Assembly: GCA_024742665.1 (NCBI GenBank)
Contig: JANSYA010000001.1
Coordinates: 372,001-436,000 of the forward strand
DNA from: a bacterium
GTDB lineage: Bacteria > Spirochaetota > Leptospiria > Leptospirales > Leptonemataceae
Length of the DNA: 64,000 nucleotides
Direction: 5' to 3'
Part shown: positions 16,290 through 26,384 of the stretch, piece by piece
Numbering within the stretch: the stretch's first letter is position 1
Layout: every line of letters begins with the position of its first letter
Made by a program: the position numbers and the translations under genes
The notes under the pieces: generated by a model
What the model was told of the DNA's origin: nothing
Databases searched by the model: none
Seen by the model: the letters and a program-made list of their open reading frames with translations, nothing else

Positions 16290-17762
16290 TCATGGCCGCC
16301 GTCGCGAGTGCAGGCGGCCCGCGAAGATCACGCAGACGATCGCCACTAACAGGTGCAGGCCCCAGACCAGACTGAACTGGTCTGCGGGAGCGGCGCCCGC
16401 CCGCGCGGCATGAAATAAAATCGCGCCGCCGGCGGTCGAGCCGAAGGCGAAGCCCAGGGAGTCGGCGATATTCAAGGCGACGGCGGTGTGGCCGACCCTC
16501 GCGCCCGTTCTGATCGCATGCGCATGTTCTTTGTTTTCATCGCCATCGCTGTGCGTGCTCGCTTCGTCGTTCGCGAGCGCATCGGTTTCGCGCATGGCGA
16601 TCGCGTTTAATGAAAGATACGCGCAGCCCACGCCGAAACCGGCCACGCCCCAGGCGAAAAACATCAGAGCGATCGACACCTCCGGACGCAGCACCGGCAG
16701 AGCCAGGGCGATTCCGATCGCCATCGTCACAAAGCCGGCTCGCACGAAGGCGACGGAGCGTGCCGCGTCTTTTTGAAAGCGAGCCACCAGCACGGAGGCG
16801 GCGGCCCAGGTCAACGCCGACGGCGCGATGGCCAGCGACGCCAGGAAGAGCGAATAGCCGCGGACTTCCTGCAGCGAGAAAGGGATGAACGAATCGGTGC
16901 CGAAAAATGCGAAGTGCGACGCGAGTTTGAGCGCGATCGCCGCCGGCAGCACGGGCCGCAGCCACAGGGTGCCGGTCGGCATCAGCTTCACGAGCGCAAA
17001 CAGAGTCAATCCCGCGCCGGGCAGCAGGCTCAGGATCATCGCCGCCGGCTGCGATTGCACGCTGCCGAATTGGAGCAGCGCGGCGCCCGCGCACAGCGCC
17101 ACGGCCAGCATGATCCGCCGGGATTCCTGCGAACGAAACAAGCCGGCTTTCGTCGGGTGGGCGGCCCGCGCCGGCGGATTTTCGGAACGCGAATATCCGC
17201 GCATAGCCGGCAGCGCGAACCAGGCGACCAGCGGCGCAAAGGGCAGCAGCGAAACGAAGACCCAGCGCCACTCCAGCACGGGCAGGCCCGCGAGCGCCGC
17301 GGCCAGGGGCGGTCCCAAAAGACCCGGCGCGATCCAGGCCATCGAAAGTCGCGCGAGGATCGCCGGGCGTTCGCCTTCGTCGTAGGCGATGTTGATCGAA
17401 GCGTAGGCTACCGTCAGTAAGAGGCCGCCTCCCGCGCCCTGCACGGCCCGGGCCGCAATTAGTAATTCGATGCTGTTCGCCAGAGTCGCGCCCAGAAGTC
17501 CCAGAGCGAAACTGCTCAGCCCGAAGGCGAAGGCGCCGCGGGGGCCGTGGCGATCGATATACGTTCCCGCGATGACCGACGCCAGAATGCTCGCCAGCAA
17601 ATAGACGCCGAAGATGACTCCGCTAAAATCCCGGCCGTTTAAGTCGCTGACCACGTCTTCTAAAATCGCGACGATGGCGATCTGTTCGAAGGCGTGCAAC
17701 GATACGGCCAGCACCAGGCCGCGGGCGAGCCTGCGCCGGGCGTTCTCGTTTGTTTTTGACAT
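16290..17762 (-). CDS. MFS transporter, drug/H+ antiporter-like
   Basis: 490 residues with about 12-14 membrane segments. The loop 2-3 motif appears as GTYIDRHGPRGAF and motif C-like Gly/Pro richness as LIAARAVQGAGGGLLLTVAY, typical of the DHA families. A hydrophilic insert lies between late segments (ANDEASTHSDGDENKEHAHA, about residues 385-425), unusual for the family and rich in Asp, His and Glu. The gene is 29 bases downstream of the epimerase gene and in the same direction, so may be cotranscribed. Confidence 0.9.
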   Translation of the reverse strand: MSKTNENARRRLARGLVLAVSLHAFEQIAIVAILEDVVSDLNGRDFSGVIFGVYLLASILASVIAGTYIDRHGPRGAFAFGLSSFALGLLGATLANSIELLIAARAVQGAGGGLLLTVAYASINIAYDEGERPAILARLSMAWIAPGLLGPPLAAALAGLPVLEWRWVFVSLLPFAPLVAWFALPAMRGYSRSENPPARAAHPTKAGLFRSQESRRIMLAVALCAGAALLQFGSVQSQPAAMILSLLPGAGLTLFALVKLMPTGTLWLRPVLPAAIALKLASHFAFFGTDSFIPFSLQEVRGYSLFLASLAIAPSALTWAAASVLVARFQKDAARSVAFVRAGFVTMAIGIALALPVLRPEVSIALMFFAWGVAGFGVGCAYLSLNAIAMRETDALANDEASTHSDGDENKEHAHAIRTGARVGHTAVALNIADSLGFAFGSTAGGAILFHAARAGAAPADQFSLVWGLHLLVAIVCVIFAGRLHSRRRP

Positions 17763-17791
17763 CTTCAGTGCGATTTAAGAAAACTTCGCGT

Positions 17792-18784
17792 TTACTCCCT
17801 GATGTATCCGGCGTCGCGAAACCAGTTCAGAGCGCGCTTGACGGCTTCTTCAATCGATACTTCTGGTTTGTAGCCGAGTTCGCGTTCGGCCTTCGCGCCG
17901 TCTAAAAACTGACCGGCGCCCATGACGGCGACCGCCGTGCGCGAAATTTTCGGCACCGGGCCGAGCCCGATTTTGTAGCGCAGCTCCTGAACGCGCGATA
18001 GCAATTTTACGATTCCCAGAGGCACGCTTTTCGGGGTCGGCACACCGCCGGCCTGCGCAATCATCTCGATGACTTCGCTTAAGTGCATATTCTGACCGGT
18101 TATGAGATACCGCTCGCCGGGCCGCCCCTTTTCGATCGTGAGGGCCAGGCCGCGGCCCGCATCGCCGGCGTAGATGACGTTGCGTTTGCCGTTTACGTAG
18201 CCCGGCAGCGTTCGGTTAACGGTCTCGACGATGAAGGCGCCGGTCGTCGGGCCGAAGTCGTACTCGCCGAAGGTCATCGTCGGAATGCCGATGCAGACCG
18301 GTAGGCCTTCGCGCGCTTTTTGCAGGGCCTGCTGGTCCATCGCCCACTTGACCTGGACGTAGGGATTTTTATCGGCGGGTGCGCCCGGGTACTCCAGGCT
18401 TTCGTCGCCCGCTTCGCCATCGGGATGTTTGCGCAAAGCGATTCCACCGCCCAGATAAACGATCTGCTTGAGCTGTGCCGCTTCGCATGCGCGATAGAAG
18501 TTCTCCATTTGCGTAACGCCGATGTTCACGTCTTCGCGCCAGGGACGGGGCAGAGTCGGATAGTGTGCCGCGCAGTTGATGACGGCGTCCAGAGATTGGA
18601 GGGCGCGTTCCATGGCCTGCGCGTCGTTCAAATCGGCGGCCCGGGCGGTGTATTGCAGATCGCCCAGTTTGTCCAGATTTGAGTCCGGACGATGTACGAC
18701 CGTGAGCTCGTGGCCGCGGGCTTTGAGTGCCAGCGCCGTATGATGTCCGAGCATACCCGTTGCCCCGATGATTCCGACTCGCAT
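17792..18784 (-). CDS. NAD-dependent epimerase/dehydratase (extended SDR)
   Basis: 330 residues from ATG 18784, preceded by GGCGAGG. The dinucleotide-binding loop GATGMLG follows the first strand directly, which supports this start over the longer frame to 18859. The catalytic pair is YVQVK (about residues 141-145). The family pattern (VINCAAHYP, IGIPTMTFGEYD, GERYLITGQNM, YKPEVSIEEAVKRALNWF) fits the dihydroflavonol-reductase/3-beta-hydroxysteroid dehydrogenase-like group. Substrate unknown. Confidence 0.9.
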   Translation of the reverse strand: MRVGIIGATGMLGHHTALALKARGHELTVVHRPDSNLDKLGDLQYTARAADLNDAQAMERALQSLDAVINCAAHYPTLPRPWREDVNIGVTQMENFYRACEAAQLKQIVYLGGGIALRKHPDGEAGDESLEYPGAPADKNPYVQVKWAMDQQALQKAREGLPVCIGIPTMTFGEYDFGPTTGAFIVETVNRTLPGYVNGKRNVIYAGDAGRGLALTIEKGRPGERYLITGQNMHLSEVIEMIAQAGGVPTPKSVPLGIVKLLSRVQELRYKIGLGPVPKISRTAVAVMGAGQFLDGAKAERELGYKPEVSIEEAVKRALNWFRDAGYIRE

Positions 18785-18915
18785 ATTCGCCTCGCCTGTT
18801 TCGAATGGATCGCGCGCGAAACCGGGATTTCGCCGCGTCACAGCGAAGTGCCGATCCACAGGCTCATTCTGTCAACGCGAAAGGCGGCGTTCGCCCGGGG
18901 ACTGTGATCGTGTGT

Positions 18916-20985
18916 TCACTGACTTCGGTTCATCATGCTCCGGGAACGATCCAGGAAGTGCCGGGCGGCTTCGTCCTTCGGGTCGGCATCGAGAACCGCC
19001 TGAAAACTACGATGCGCATCGGGATAACGCTGCTCCTGATAGGCTGTGATGGCCCGGGCGAATTCAGTATTGTGCGCTTCGAGTCGCTGTGCGGATTCGA
19101 CAGTGAGGCCGTCCAGAACTTCGTATACGCCGATATGCGCGGTTTTGCCTTTGAGCGGCACCTGCCCGAGATAGCGCATGCGATACGTTTCGGCTTCGCC
19201 GAGCTGCTCGCGCACGTCGGCGGTCACCAGAATTTGCGAACCGTAGTTGCGCGTGAGCCCTTCGATGCGCGATGCTACGTTGACCGTGTCGGAAATTACC
19301 GTGCCTTCCATGCGATCTTCGGCGCCGATGGTTCCGAGCATCAGCGTGCCGGTGTGAATGCCCATGCCGACTTCGATCGGCTCCAGATTGCGTTCGCTTC
19401 GGTCGCGATTGTACGCGCGAATCTCCTGCTGCATCTTGATCGCGGTTTGAATCGCGGGCCCGGGACCGTCGGGGAAGAGGGCCATGATCGAGTCGCCGAT
19501 ATATTTATCGATGAAGCCGCCCATTTCGCGCACGATCGGCGTCATGCGTTTCAGATAGGAATTCAAGAAATCAAAATTTTCGCCGGGAGACATGCGCTCC
19601 GAGAGATTCGTAAATGAACGAATATCGGTGAAGAGCACCGTCATCTCGCGCTGCACCTGGTCGCCCAGCTGGATCTGGGTGATATCGTCTTTCTCCAGAA
19701 ACTCCAGGAACTCCCGGGGAACGAAGCGGCTGTAGGCGTTGTTCGTTTCCTGCAGCTGATCCGACAGACGTCGCACGGCGAAGAAGGCGTTCGAAAACAG
19801 TCGCGAAAGTAAATACGATTGGGCGAAGATGAATAAAAACAGGCCGAAGGGCGCGAGAAAGGGCGTATTCCAAACGCCCTGCGAAACTAAAATATCGTGC
19901 ATAATCGCGCCGCCGAAAAATCCGCCGCCGATCAGCGACGCGACGGCGCCAGTCCGGCCTTGAAAAATCGCGACGATAACAATCGAAACGCCATAGACGA
20001 TAACCGCGAGAGTAAACAGCTGAAAGAAGACCAGGTATTCGCTGAAGACCCGGCCTGGCGTGAGCAGCAGGTGCGCGATGAAAACCATCGGAATCGCCCA
20101 GCCGGCGATCAATACCGCCTGTCGCGTTCGTTGTGCGAAGACCACCGCGAAAAACGAAAGCACGATCGGCGTGCCGATATAGAAAGTCATGTATTCGCCG
20201 CGCAGCTGCCAGACCCACGGCATCTCGGGAAACATCAGCGTAATAAAATATTCGCCGGTGAACAGGATGCGTATGGCGACGGCCAGGCACATCGAACCGA
20301 ATACCAGGGACGGGATATCGTCGCGACGGTTCAGGACCAGGCCGAAGTGGTACAGGGCCATAATCAAAAGCGCGCCGAATAGAAAGAAGTCCATGAACAG
20401 CGCGATTTCGCGTTCGTTTTGAATCTGCTCTTCGGGGCCCAGGCGTACGGATTCGATGAAGCCGCCCTTGCGATGATGAAAATTGCTGACGTGCAGGACG
20501 ATGTTCAGCTCGGCCTGCGTCGCGCGAAAGGATTTCACCAGCTTGCGATAGGCCGGCGTGGTTGTTTCTAAATTTGTGCCGGCCTTGCCTACCTCTGCCA
20601 GTAGAACGCCGTCGACGTACAGGCGATACGCGGTGCTGAAGATCGGCAGGCGTAGCGCGAGAGTTTCGCCAACGGCTGAGTCGGGTAGAAGAACCTTCAG
20701 CCGATAGCTTGCGAAGCCGTCCGCCGGCGCTTCCCATCCGCCAGGGACCTGCGCATACTCACCCGTCGTCGCGGCCGTTGACGCAAGCTGGCGTCCGCGG
20801 ATTGTTTCCCATTCGCCGTCGAGGGCGTACACCCGCATCACCTGCCCGACAGCGGCGGCGCCTGTGTCGCGCAGATTGAGTTCGCCGCGAGTCGCCTGAG
20901 CCGCGGTGGATTCGCCGGCGTCGTTGCAGCTGACGGTCAGGGTGGCCACTGCCAGGCTCAGAATCAAATCGCGGAGCATTCGCAT
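18916..20985 (-). CDS. Membrane adenylate cyclase with 7TM-DISM sensor
   Basis: 689 residues. The signal peptide ends in LTVSC, a possible lipobox. A jelly-roll extracellular sensor (about 40-190) is followed by seven membrane segments (about 195-405), a coiled linker and a class III cyclase domain (about 440-625). The metal-binding Asp residues are in LFTDIRSF and YIGDSIMALF; the base-specifying Lys in IDKYIGD and Asp in VISDTVNVASR point to ATP, so cAMP is the predicted product. The Asn and Arg of DTVNVASRIE complete the site. A short TPR-like tail closes the protein. The signal sensed is unknown. Confidence 0.93.
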   Translation of the reverse strand: MRMLRDLILSLAVATLTVSCNDAGESTAAQATRGELNLRDTGAAAVGQVMRVYALDGEWETIRGRQLASTAATTGEYAQVPGGWEAPADGFASYRLKVLLPDSAVGETLALRLPIFSTAYRLYVDGVLLAEVGKAGTNLETTTPAYRKLVKSFRATQAELNIVLHVSNFHHRKGGFIESVRLGPEEQIQNEREIALFMDFFLFGALLIMALYHFGLVLNRRDDIPSLVFGSMCLAVAIRILFTGEYFITLMFPEMPWVWQLRGEYMTFYIGTPIVLSFFAVVFAQRTRQAVLIAGWAIPMVFIAHLLLTPGRVFSEYLVFFQLFTLAVIVYGVSIVIVAIFQGRTGAVASLIGGGFFGGAIMHDILVSQGVWNTPFLAPFGLFLFIFAQSYLLSRLFSNAFFAVRRLSDQLQETNNAYSRFVPREFLEFLEKDDITQIQLGDQVQREMTVLFTDIRSFTNLSERMSPGENFDFLNSYLKRMTPIVREMGGFIDKYIGDSIMALFPDGPGPAIQTAIKMQQEIRAYNRDRSERNLEPIEVGMGIHTGTLMLGTIGAEDRMEGTVISDTVNVASRIEGLTRNYGSQILVTADVREQLGEAETYRMRYLGQVPLKGKTAHIGVYEVLDGLTVESAQRLEAHNTEFARAITAYQEQRYPDAHRSFQAVLDADPKDEAARHFLDRSRSMMNRSQ

Positions 20986-21172
20986 GGCCCGGAAAGTTGC
21001 ACTGAATTCGATCTAATGCAAGCGACTTTCGTGCGATCTTCGCGTCGCGCCGCGCGAAATACAATTATTTTTAGTAATTTACTGATTTACCCTCGATCGA
21101 ATCGGGCTCGTCGCGCTGGATCGAGTCGTTTTCCAGTCGACAGGCGATCCTTCGATAGTTTACGCCGTCATC

Positions 21173-21625
21173 ATGCAGATCCGCGCCGCGCTTGCCGAAG
21201 ACCTGCCCGAACTCGCCGGGCTGTTGGGCTATCTATTTGAACAGGAACCCGAAATGACTGTCGATTCGCAGGCACAGCTGCGGGGCCTGGAAATGATCCT
21301 GAATCAGCCGGAAATCGGCGAGCTCTTCGTCGCGGATTCCGGAGATGCGATTCTTGGAATGGTCAATCTATTGTATACGGTGTCGACGAGCCTGGGCGCA
21401 CGCGTTGCGATTCTCGAAGACGTGATTGTCGCGCCGGACGGGCGCGGCCGCGGGATTGGTTCGCAGTTGATTCAAGAAGCGCTGCGTTCGGCGGAGGTCC
21501 GGGGCTGCAAACGGGTGACGCTCGTTACCGATCCGGACAATGTTCGCGCGCAACGTTTGTATGAATCCTTCGGCTTTGAGCGATCGGCGATGGTCGGCTT
21601 TCGTAAGATGCTCGGAAGGCGTTAA
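21173..21625 (+). CDS. GNAT family N-acetyltransferase
   Basis: 150 residues. It has the classical order of GNAT motifs: LEDVIVAPDGRGRGIGSQLI holds the acetyl-CoA pyrophosphate loop (R/Q-x-x-G-x-G/A), and NVRAQRLYESFGFERSAMVGF is the C-terminal motif B. Acceptor unknown; small single-domain members may modify amines, amino acids or protein N-termini. Divergent from the adenylate cyclase. Confidence 0.92.
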   Translation: MQIRAALAEDLPELAGLLGYLFEQEPEMTVDSQAQLRGLEMILNQPEIGELFVADSGDAILGMVNLLYTVSTSLGARVAILEDVIVAPDGRGRGIGSQLIQEALRSAEVRGCKRVTLVTDPDNVRAQRLYESFGFERSAMVGFRKMLGRR

Positions 21626-21720
21626 GTGCGTGAATGCGTCACGGCGCGTAGCTTTGTCTGTTTTAATCGCGCCATTCGCAATTCTCGCGTTGGCGATCGT
21701 TTATTGTGAATCGTAGTCGC

Positions 21721-24300
21721 TCAGTATTCGTCAGACGCGTCGCTCTGAAAGATCTTCCAGATGTTCTGCAGTCGCTGAGTTTCGATTTCGCTGCGGCCTT
21801 TTAATATTTTCTGCGCGAAGCTTTCGTCTTTATAAATTTTGCGCAGTCCGGGAACCAGTCGGCTGATTTCCAGAGCGCGCAGGGCGTGCTGTGTGGCTTC
21901 GACGGCGAATAATTTCTGAAACAAAGCGAAGTAATCCATGTTCGGGTTCAGCAGAGCTTCGATTGTAAAAAACGCGTCGTAGTGCTGCGAACGCTCAGCT
22001 TCCGGCGCATGATTTTGGATGATGTCGAAGTATCGGAGGGGGGCCTGCGAACCGTAGCTCCAGAACGGCCCCTGGATGCTTCGGGAGGCTCGCACGGCGA
22101 AGAGCTCGCGACGAAAGATCGGCAGGAGTCGCGCGTCTTGCGGAAGCACGAGAGTATCGAAGCCATTGGGGAAGGTGAAAGTGAAAGTCATATACAGCTG
22201 TAGCAGATCGCCGAACAGCGGATGCGATTCGAATTCCAGAAGCTGCGTCGCCACGTCGGGCGTCTTGCGCAAACGCAGCATCGAACGCATGCACACGAAT
22301 AAATCCCAGCCGTGCTCCATCGTCGCCATCGAATGAATGGCGTCGTCAAAACGTCCCGTGTGTAGCAACTGCTGGACTGCGGCTACATGAACAGGATTCT
22401 CTGTAGTCTCCTCTTCTTCGTCGTCGTGGCCGTCGCCATCCGTCTTCGAGGATATTTGTACATAGTGCAAGTCCGAAGAGCTTTGCGTTTTCGCGGGCGT
22501 GAGGCGGAGCCCCGATGGATCAGGAGAAGTCGCCGACTGCAATTCCGCCTGTTCCGGCACGCGTCCTCCGGTATGCAAATAGAGTCGCGCGATCTGGGCC
22601 TGCTGTTCTTTGTCGTTGGGCCCGCCGGTTCTGCTGATCGATTCGGCGACCACCGTTTCTCTGTCGATTTCGGGCGAGTCGAAGCCCGCGAATACAAAAC
22701 GCGCTTCGACCAACCAGATGATGCTTTCCAGGCCGGCAGCGAGAAATTCGAATTCGGCGGATCGCGTGGGTGCGTGGGCCAGGTCGGTGATCAGACCGTC
22801 GAGGAGCATCGCGTCCGCCACACTGTCGAAGTCGGGGCCAGCATCTTCGCCGTCATATTCGCTTTCGCCTTCCGCTTGCGTCGCTTTCGCCTCAGCTTCT
22901 TGCGCTTCTCGCTCCGCGGCCAGGCGGCCTTCCTGTCGCCAGTCTTTCCGGCGCTGCGCGGCGGCGCTCAAAAAGACGAAGCGCTTCGCCGCGTAGAATT
23001 CCGCCAGCCGTGCGAGGAATTCTTCGTGGCCGCGCAACACCGCGCTGTAAACCAGATGGGACGCAAGAATCATCGCTGCGATTTCGTCAGGCCAGGTTTC
23101 GCAAATTTCCAGGGCGACTTCCAGAAAGGGCAGAATCGCTTGCGGACTTTCGAGCAATTCATCGGCGATTCCCAGTCCCCTGGATTCCAGGCTGTTGACC
23201 GACTCAGCGAGCACTGCTTCGATATAAGGTCGGGCAAAATCCGCAATGAAGGCCGGGTCTTGTTCCAGAATCTGGCTCAGTTCGAGAACAATCTTGCGTT
23301 CGCGCACCACGCTCCGGTAGCGTTCGTGTTGTCCTTTGCGAAGATAGGCATCCGCTAAAATTCGATGCGGCTTATGCAAACCGGGCGGCAAGACATCGAG
23401 CAGTCTTTCGGCTTGAATGGGATTCTGATGCGCAATACGCCGAATCAAATCTTCCATTAACTCGGTGTCTTTGGATTCGATCCTTTCGATTGCCTGCAGG
23501 TCGCGCAGAAGGGCTTCAAACCAGGCCGCCGCCAGGCCTGCGTTTCCGCCGGAACGTTTCATTTCGATCATCACGCCGAGGCGCAGCACGATCCGATCTT
23601 CCGGATAACTCAGGTTGCGTTCAGTATGATTCCAGATTTGTTCGAGAACTTCAACTGCGGTGGGAGGGTTTTCATGCAGGGCGCTCATGATCGCCGTTCG
23701 GGCGCTGCGGTGATGCTGCCAGATTGAGCGGTCGCCTGGCAGCAGCCGCACAATTTCTTTCCAGGCTGCTTTTCGCAGGCGTGGCCAGGGGATCAGTTCG
23801 ACGAGGCATTCGATCAGCTCACCCCAATCGCTCCCTCGCCGGACCCGTGCCGGGCCTGCAGGAAGTCCCTGCACGGCCGCCGCAATCACCGCCAGGGTTC
23901 GCAGCTCGGCCTGATCTGAATAACCGTCGACCGGCGTCATGCGACCGAGATGCTCCAGATAAAAAACGAAAGCGTCCTTTTCGGGTGCGGCGTTCCGGGC
24001 CAGCCCGAGCAGAATCAGGCAGTACAAATCGATCGCCCGGCGGCAATCGGTATATCTGCTGTTAATGACGCGCCGCATGCGGTTCAGCCATTGCGGTCGC
24101 TGTGACGTTTCAAGGGGATCGCTGCGGGTGGTCGCCAGCACCGCCGCTTCTAGAATATCGTCGGATTCGTCGGAGTCCAGAGAGGCGCCGTACAGCAGCG
24201 CATCCATCAATTCAGCGTCGCCGCCGGTCCCGTCTCCGGCCTGTAACAGACTCCGCACTGCGGCTTCCGGGTGCAGCGTTTCGTGGTTCGGCGCGCTCAT
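21721..24300 (-). CDS. Large helical protein of unknown function, about 859 aa
   Basis: No domain recognised. The protein is almost wholly alpha-helical with Leu/Ala/Glu-rich repeats suggestive of HEAT/TPR-like solenoids. It carries two strongly acidic low-complexity segments, EGESEYDGEDAGPDFDSVAD (encoded near 22800-22900) and one with DGDGHDDEEEETTENP (near 22400-22460). No signal peptide or membrane segment, so probably cytoplasmic. The start at ATG 24300 has GGGAG 13 bases upstream; the frame is open to 24435, abutting the divergent acyl-CoA synthetase gene. A scaffold role is possible but speculative. Confidence 0.75.
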   Translation of the reverse strand: MSAPNHETLHPEAAVRSLLQAGDGTGGDAELMDALLYGASLDSDESDDILEAAVLATTRSDPLETSQRPQWLNRMRRVINSRYTDCRRAIDLYCLILLGLARNAAPEKDAFVFYLEHLGRMTPVDGYSDQAELRTLAVIAAAVQGLPAGPARVRRGSDWGELIECLVELIPWPRLRKAAWKEIVRLLPGDRSIWQHHRSARTAIMSALHENPPTAVEVLEQIWNHTERNLSYPEDRIVLRLGVMIEMKRSGGNAGLAAAWFEALLRDLQAIERIESKDTELMEDLIRRIAHQNPIQAERLLDVLPPGLHKPHRILADAYLRKGQHERYRSVVRERKIVLELSQILEQDPAFIADFARPYIEAVLAESVNSLESRGLGIADELLESPQAILPFLEVALEICETWPDEIAAMILASHLVYSAVLRGHEEFLARLAEFYAAKRFVFLSAAAQRRKDWRQEGRLAAEREAQEAEAKATQAEGESEYDGEDAGPDFDSVADAMLLDGLITDLAHAPTRSAEFEFLAAGLESIIWLVEARFVFAGFDSPEIDRETVVAESISRTGGPNDKEQQAQIARLYLHTGGRVPEQAELQSATSPDPSGLRLTPAKTQSSSDLHYVQISSKTDGDGHDDEEEETTENPVHVAAVQQLLHTGRFDDAIHSMATMEHGWDLFVCMRSMLRLRKTPDVATQLLEFESHPLFGDLLQLYMTFTFTFPNGFDTLVLPQDARLLPIFRRELFAVRASRSIQGPFWSYGSQAPLRYFDIIQNHAPEAERSQHYDAFFTIEALLNPNMDYFALFQKLFAVEATQHALRALEISRLVPGLRKIYKDESFAQKILKGRSEIETQRLQNIWKIFQSDASDEY

Positions 24301-24439
24301 AATCCAGCGGATGCTCCCGTTTGCTTCGGTCCCCGTCCACGGGAATTCCTTGACCCATCCCCCTGTGCCGAAAAAATCCCATCTGACGCTCTTCTGTGGC
24401 CGCAAAAAGCGGTCCCCGACGGCTCCCGAACGCAATCCT

Positions 24440-26371
24440 ATGGAAAAAGAATCACTCTATCATCTCGTGCGCGACACAGTCGCAACTTACGCCGAGCGCC
24501 CGATCTACTGGGTCAAACCCGACCGGGAGAATTTCTCGGCGGTCAGCTATTTCAACTGGCGCGCGGACATGAAACGCTTCCAGGCCTATCTGCTGCATCG
24601 CCTGAATGTCAGCCACGGCGAAAAGCTCGGCTTTCTGTGCGACAACCGCTACGAGTGGAACCTGATCTGCCTGGGTCTGAACAGCATGGGCTGCGTCGAC
24701 GTGCCCCGGGGCTGCGACGCGACCTCCGGCGATATCACCTATATCCTAAATCACACGCAGACTTCGATCGTGATCTGCGAACACGAGAAGATGCTCAAGC
24801 ATCTGGTGGAACTGCTGCCGGATCTGCCCCACGTCAAACACGTCGTCATGATCGAACCGCCCTCGAAGATTCGCAAGCTCGAAGATCACAAAGCGGCGCT
24901 CGGTAAAATCAAGCTGCACTTCTTCATCGACATGCTGACCATCGGCGAAGAGCTATTAGAACAGCACGGCGAAGGCCTCTTAAAAAAGCGCGGCGAAGCG
25001 ATTCGCCCCCACGATCTGGCCACGATCATTTACACCAGCGGCACGACCGGCGCGCCCAAAGGCGTCATGCTCGACCATCGCGCGCTGTGCTGGTCGGTTT
25101 CGCAGGTGCAGCACACGCTGCCCATGAATGAACGCGATCGCTGCGTGGTCTTTCTGCCGCCCTGGCATATCGCCGAGCGCATGCTGGAAGTTACGATGAT
25201 GGCCTGCGGCGCGAGTATGGCGCCGTCGGGCGTCGTGAGCTTAACTGCAGATTTAACGGCGGTTAAGCCGACGATCTTCGTATCGGTTCCGCGCGTGTGG
25301 GAAGGTCTGCACAAACGCGTCTTCGATACCGTGCGCAAGCAGCCGGAGAAACGCCAGAAGATCTTTCGTTTCGCATTAAACGTGGCCATGACTTACGCGG
25401 ACATCATGGACAACCTGCTCGATCGTTTCGCCGAAGTCGAAGAGGAGAAGGCGGTCGATCGCATCGCGCGCAAAGGAATCTCTCTGGCTCTGCTGCCGAT
25501 CTACGCGGTGCTGAGCGTGCCGGCTTCGCTGATTCTAAGTAAAGTTAAGAACGTGCTCGGCGGTCAGATTCGTTTCGCGGTTTCCGGCACCGGCGCCATT
25601 CCGCAAAACGTCGCGACATTTTTCCGCGCCCTGGGCGTTCCGATTCTCGACGCCTGGGGCATGACCGAAACCACCGGCGCCGCCGTCGCTTCCGCATTGC
25701 CCTGGCCGAAACGCGGCGCGATCGGCAAGCCGCTCCCCGGCGTGCAGATCCAACTGCGCGACGATACCGGCAAAGTTATCAGTCGTCACGGCGTAAAGGG
25801 CGTGCTCTGGATGAAAGCCCCCAGCGTGATGCAGGGCTACTACGAAGCGCCCGAAAAAACCGAAGCCGTGTTGCAAGACGGCTGGATGAGCTCCGGCGAT
25901 ATCTTCCAGTGGACCCTCGACGGGGACTTAAAATTCTCCGGTCGCGCGAAAGACACGATCGTACTCGCGAGCGGCGAAAACGTCGAGCCGGGGCCGGTCG
26001 AAACGAAGCTGCTCGACAGCGAAGTGATCAGCCAGGTCGTCGTGTGCGGCCAGGACGAACGCACGCTCACCGTGATCATCGTGCCGGATTGGGAAGCGGC
26101 GCGTCACGCCATGACCACGGCCGAAGTCAATGTTCCCGAAGACCAGGCCGCCTGGAACGACGACAAAGGCGTGCGCAAATTCTATCAGGCGATCATCAAA
26201 GATAAGATCTCGAACGCGAACGGATTCAAGAGCTTCGAGAAAGTCAGCGATTTTTATATCGTACCGAAAGACTTCGAAAAAGGCCGCGAGCTGACCGAGT
26301 CGATGAAGATCAAACGCAACCAGGTCTTCGAAATCTACGCCGATCAAATCAAGGCGATGTACAAAGACTGA
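24440..26371 (+). CDS. Long-chain fatty-acid CoA ligase (AMP-forming)
   Basis: 643 residues. Activates fatty acids to acyl-CoA in two steps through an acyl-adenylate. The ATP/AMP motif IIYTSGTTGAPKGVML is at about 195-210; WGMTETTGA, the hinge/adenosine region DGDLKFSGRAKDTIVLASGE and a late Lys region (ESMKIKRNQVFE) are present. This matches the long-chain (FAA1/FadD15-like) branch. It faces two acyl-CoA dehydrogenase genes with only 13 bases between the stops, and a TetR gene follows, so it belongs to a fatty-acid degradation or remodelling module. Confidence 0.95.
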   Translation: MEKESLYHLVRDTVATYAERPIYWVKPDRENFSAVSYFNWRADMKRFQAYLLHRLNVSHGEKLGFLCDNRYEWNLICLGLNSMGCVDVPRGCDATSGDITYILNHTQTSIVICEHEKMLKHLVELLPDLPHVKHVVMIEPPSKIRKLEDHKAALGKIKLHFFIDMLTIGEELLEQHGEGLLKKRGEAIRPHDLATIIYTSGTTGAPKGVMLDHRALCWSVSQVQHTLPMNERDRCVVFLPPWHIAERMLEVTMMACGASMAPSGVVSLTADLTAVKPTIFVSVPRVWEGLHKRVFDTVRKQPEKRQKIFRFALNVAMTYADIMDNLLDRFAEVEEEKAVDRIARKGISLALLPIYAVLSVPASLILSKVKNVLGGQIRFAVSGTGAIPQNVATFFRALGVPILDAWGMTETTGAAVASALPWPKRGAIGKPLPGVQIQLRDDTGKVISRHGVKGVLWMKAPSVMQGYYEAPEKTEAVLQDGWMSSGDIFQWTLDGDLKFSGRAKDTIVLASGENVEPGPVETKLLDSEVISQVVVCGQDERTLTVIIVPDWEAARHAMTTAEVNVPEDQAAWNDDKGVRKFYQAIIKDKISNANGFKSFEKVSDFYIVPKDFEKGRELTESMKIKRNQVFEIYADQIKAMYKD

Positions 26372-26384
26372 AATGATGCATCGC

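Noticed and set aside
19571-20737. 388-codon minus-strand ORF overlapping the adenylate cyclase gene
   Set aside because: It is another frame of the cyclase gene; its Arg/Pro-rich sequence has no fold character, as expected of GC-rich shadow frames.
22387-23358. 323-codon plus-strand ORF opposite the helical protein
   Set aside because: Antisense shadow without a ribosome binding site; the acidic codon tracts on the other strand keep it open.
24065-24439. N-terminal extension of the acyl-CoA synthetase
   Set aside because: It runs antisense through the helical protein gene and has no family counterpart; MEKESLYHLV at 24440 is the natural start.
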